This document shows positions 61,871 to 64,000 of a stretch of DNA of 64,000 nt, piece by piece. Every line of letters starts with the position of its first letter. The first letter of the stretch is position 1. The DNA lies in NCBI GenBank assembly GCA_013398295.1, contig VZSF01006922.1, forward strand, positions 62,001 through 126,000, in the 5' to 3' direction. Source of the stretch: Chionis minor. Lineage: Eukaryota > Chordata > Aves > Charadriiformes > Chionididae. Below the pieces are notes generated by a model. That model searched no databases, was not told the DNA's origin, and was given only the letters and a program-made list of their open reading frames with translations. A program made the position numbers and the translations under genes.

Positions 61871-63280
61871 TAATAATTTTTGTTTTATTAAAGTAATGAA
61901 TGTAATAATATTTTTCCTAGCTATTGTTTTAGTGATATAATTATATATTCTTTTTAATATGTTGTTCTGTACCTCTAAAATATTAAAAAGTGTAGAAAAT
62001 GGGTCACAGAAATTTGATCATGTGAATAAGGTAATTACTTTAGCAAGACCGAAAGAGGGAAGTGTACACATTAATTTAGTTTATGTGTATATAAATGAGT
62101 AAATGATCAGGACATCAGATAATGTGTATACATATATGTATATGTGTATGTGTATGTGTATGTACATGTGTATGTGTATGTATATGTATATGTACATTTT
62201 AACCATTCCTGTGTAAAGATAGTGAGTTTAGACTATTGATGTCAGTAGAATCTCCACTTCTCTTTCTGTTGTCTGTTTCAAAGCACAGTCTTTGAATTGA
62301 AGACAGTGCGTTCTCTTGGTTTTGTATAGATCCTGTGATAGACACCAGTGGCAAAGTCTTGCTGTGTTGCACTGGAGCCCATCCATCTCAAGAAACTTGG
62401 CTTCAGTGTGCTTTGTACTGTTTATTCATCCACTAAAGAAATATGTGTACAACTCAAAATTCAAGGAAGTTTCCATTAGCAATTAAGGAAAAAAATCAAT
62501 GAGGTTTTAAGTACATTAAAAGTCTTCTAATTGCAAGTCCATGAAATGGCACACGTGGATAAATCATTAATGAGAGCTGCATTTGTATTATCAGTTTGCA
62601 GCAACATGATTTTAATACATAGTTAAAAACAAATGGAAACAATGGGTAGCGTTGAGTTATTGGAGAATAAATGTATGTTTTTACAAATTGATACTGGAAA
62701 AAATATTCAGAAAAAAATGCTGAACGGCATAATTGTTTAAACTGTGCATTTTTCCTATGTGAAATGTATATGATGAGACTATAATTTGTGTTCTGATGTT
62801 GAATGAAGCTGAAATCTTCTGAATCTATTTTGAAAGCACTGTTGAAATTTTCTGCTTCAGAAGGAGATACAAAAATGGGGCTAAGGACTCATCTTCAAAC
62901 CTCAAACGTTTGTGCCTGATGCAGGAAGGGCTTTTTAGTCTGAAAACTGTGAATCTCAAGCTTATCAAAGGCATACTATACTATTAAGCAGTACTATCCT
63001 GTTTGGTAACATCATGTTCAGTGTTTAAAGGAGGATGTTCAGCCTTCTTGATTTAGTGCTTTACAGTAGACAATACCTGCATTCCTTGCATTTTGTAAAA
63101 TATTTCAAAAAAAAAAAAGATCTTTCATATATTGTTTGCCTTCTTTCTAAGACATCTCATATTGCTATCATAGCATCTCAAAACTCAGATGCTAAATGCC
63201 TTAAGGATTAGGGATACAGTTTCTCCAAGTAAGACTACATCAGCCCATGTGTCTGCATTCTAAAATGTTCATTTGTAGTA
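61871..63280. other. AT-rich single-copy DNA with a TATGTG microsatellite
   Basis: Contains the (TATGTG)-type array at 62123-62196 and an A-run near 63107-63118. No coding region is recognised. Confidence 0.5.
62123..62196 (+). repeat. Impure (TATGTG)n / (TATATG)n microsatellite
   Basis: Alternating purine-pyrimidine units of TATGTG, TATATG and TACATG over about 74 bases. Confidence 0.9.
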
Positions 63281-63370
63281 GAATAGAATAGAATAGAATA
63301 GAATAGAATAGAATAGAATAGAATAGAATAGAATAGAATAGAATAGAATAGAATAGAATAGAATAGAATA
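63281..63370 (+). repeat. (GAATA)18 microsatellite grown from a CR1 tail
   Basis: Eighteen perfect GAATA units (90 bases) abut the antisense 3' end of the CR1 copy at 63371. On the CR1 sense strand the unit is TATTC, close to the ATTCTATG octamer that ends CR1 elements, so the array probably arose by slippage within that tail. Confidence 0.93.
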
Positions 63371-63945
63371 GTTCAGTTGGAAATGACCTACAACAATCAT
63401 CTAGTCCAACTGCCTGACCACTTCAGGGATGATCAAAAGCTAAAACATCTTATTAAGGGCATTGTCCAAATGCCTCTTAAACACTGACAGGCATAGGGCA
63501 TTGCCCACCTCTCTAGGAAACCTGTTCAAGTGTTTGACCACACTATTGCTACAGAAATGCTTCCTAATGTCCAGTTTAAACCCTCCCAGCACAGCTTTGA
63601 ACCATTCCTACACATCATGTGACTGGACACCAAGGGGAAGAGATCAGCACCTCCCTCTCTACCTCCTTTCCTCATCAAGCTGTGGAGAGCCATGAGGTTG
63701 CCCCTCAGCCTCATTTTCTCTGAACTAGACAAACACAGAGTCCTTAGCTGCTCCTCATAGGACATACCTTCTAGCCCTTTCACCACTTTGTTTGCCCTCC
63801 TCTGGAGACATTCAAGTGCCTTCACATCCTTCTTAAATGGTGGGACCCAGAACAGCACACAGTACACAACATGAGGCTGAACCAGTGCTCAATACAGTGG
63901 GATAATCACCTCTATTGACTGGCTGGATATGCTGCTGTCATGGAT
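63371..63945 (-). mobile_element. CR1 LINE fragment, minus strand
   Basis: Antisense CR1. AGTTGGAAATGACCTACAAC is followed by AAACCTGTTCAAGTGTTTG, AGCTGCTCCTCATAGGACA and CACCACTTTGTTTGCCCTCC. Minus-strand translation at 63526-63867 shows FKKDVKALECLQRRANKVV and GLEGMSYEEQLRTL, the region just after the reverse-transcriptase core in CR1 ORF2. Similarity fades near 63945. Confidence 0.93.
63526..63867 (-). pseudogene. CR1 ORF2 C-terminal remnant
   Basis: A 113-codon minus-strand open frame that retains the LQRRANKVVKGLEGMSYEEQ segment of CR1 ORF2 and then drifts out of the family's reading near the C-terminus. The catalytic domain is absent. Confidence 0.78.
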
Positions 63946-64000
63946 GGTAATCTTCACACAGTTATGATTTAGCACCGATTAAAAATTGATTAATGATTTG
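63946..64000. other. End of window, nothing recognised
   Basis: Short AT-rich tail beyond the last CR1 similarity. Confidence 0.4.

Noticed and set aside
63281..63370. Regular short repeats considered as a CRISPR-like or satellite array
   Set aside because: The units are contiguous pentamers without spacers, in vertebrate DNA, so this is a microsatellite.
1..64000. tRNA, rRNA, snRNA and mitochondrial insertions
   Set aside because: No cloverleaf-type A and B box pair, rRNA core or mitochondrial gene was recognised by eye. A covariance-model scan was not possible here, so small RNAs cannot be excluded.

Overview
This window is vertebrate nuclear DNA, and it reads as avian. The diagnostic signal is the set of truncated CR1 non-LTR retrotransposons: at least eleven, on both strands. 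All those with a readable 3' end stop in the octamer-type CR1 tail (ATTCTGTG or ATTCTATG) rather than a poly(A) tail. There are also four to five solo or fragmentary long terminal repeats (LTRs) of bird endogenous-retrovirus type. No operon structure, ribosome binding site or long conserved ORF is present, and I found no convincing host protein-coding exon, tRNA, rRNA or other structured RNA gene. The species cannot be determined from the sequence alone.

Layout: 616-1919 is a solo LTR whose middle is duplicated around an N at 1303. 1920-8657 is AT-rich single-copy DNA. 8658-9308 is a well-preserved solo LTR. 12526-16264 holds a minus-strand LTR plus an adjoining GC-richer unit, both largely present twice around an N at 14447. 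16265-23551 is AT-rich single-copy DNA that includes a notable 42-bp inverted repeat at 22462-22665. From 23552 to the end, CR1 fragments are scattered (minus: 23552, 23983, 26622, 40836, 53638, 58443, 63371; plus: 28646, 29555, 34830, 48990). They are separated by AT-rich single-copy DNA, microsatellites, a pyrimidine/purine strand-switch palindrome at 38861-39230, an LTR 3' part at 45820-46174 and a possible small LTR at 46789-47043.

Most ORFs over 100 codons lie inside repeats: CR1 reverse-transcriptase remnants, their antisense shadows, LTR sequence or a low-complexity tract. The exceptions are short ORFs of about 100-130 codons with no recognisable domain. The window is best described as a gene-poor intergenic or intronic stretch shaped by retrotransposon insertion and decay.

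Two points matter most to a user. First, two perfect direct duplications (about 554 bp and 1817 bp) meet at single Ns, and a 21-bp one flanks the NNNNN gap at 61845-61849. These look like unmerged contig-end overlaps, not biology. Second, several unexplained DNA structures deserve a look: the 22.46-22.67 kb inverted repeat with a nearly concentric inner hairpin, the back-to-back hairpins at 31998-32037, and the 38.9-39.2 kb palindrome. I found no evidence of an undescribed multi-gene system.
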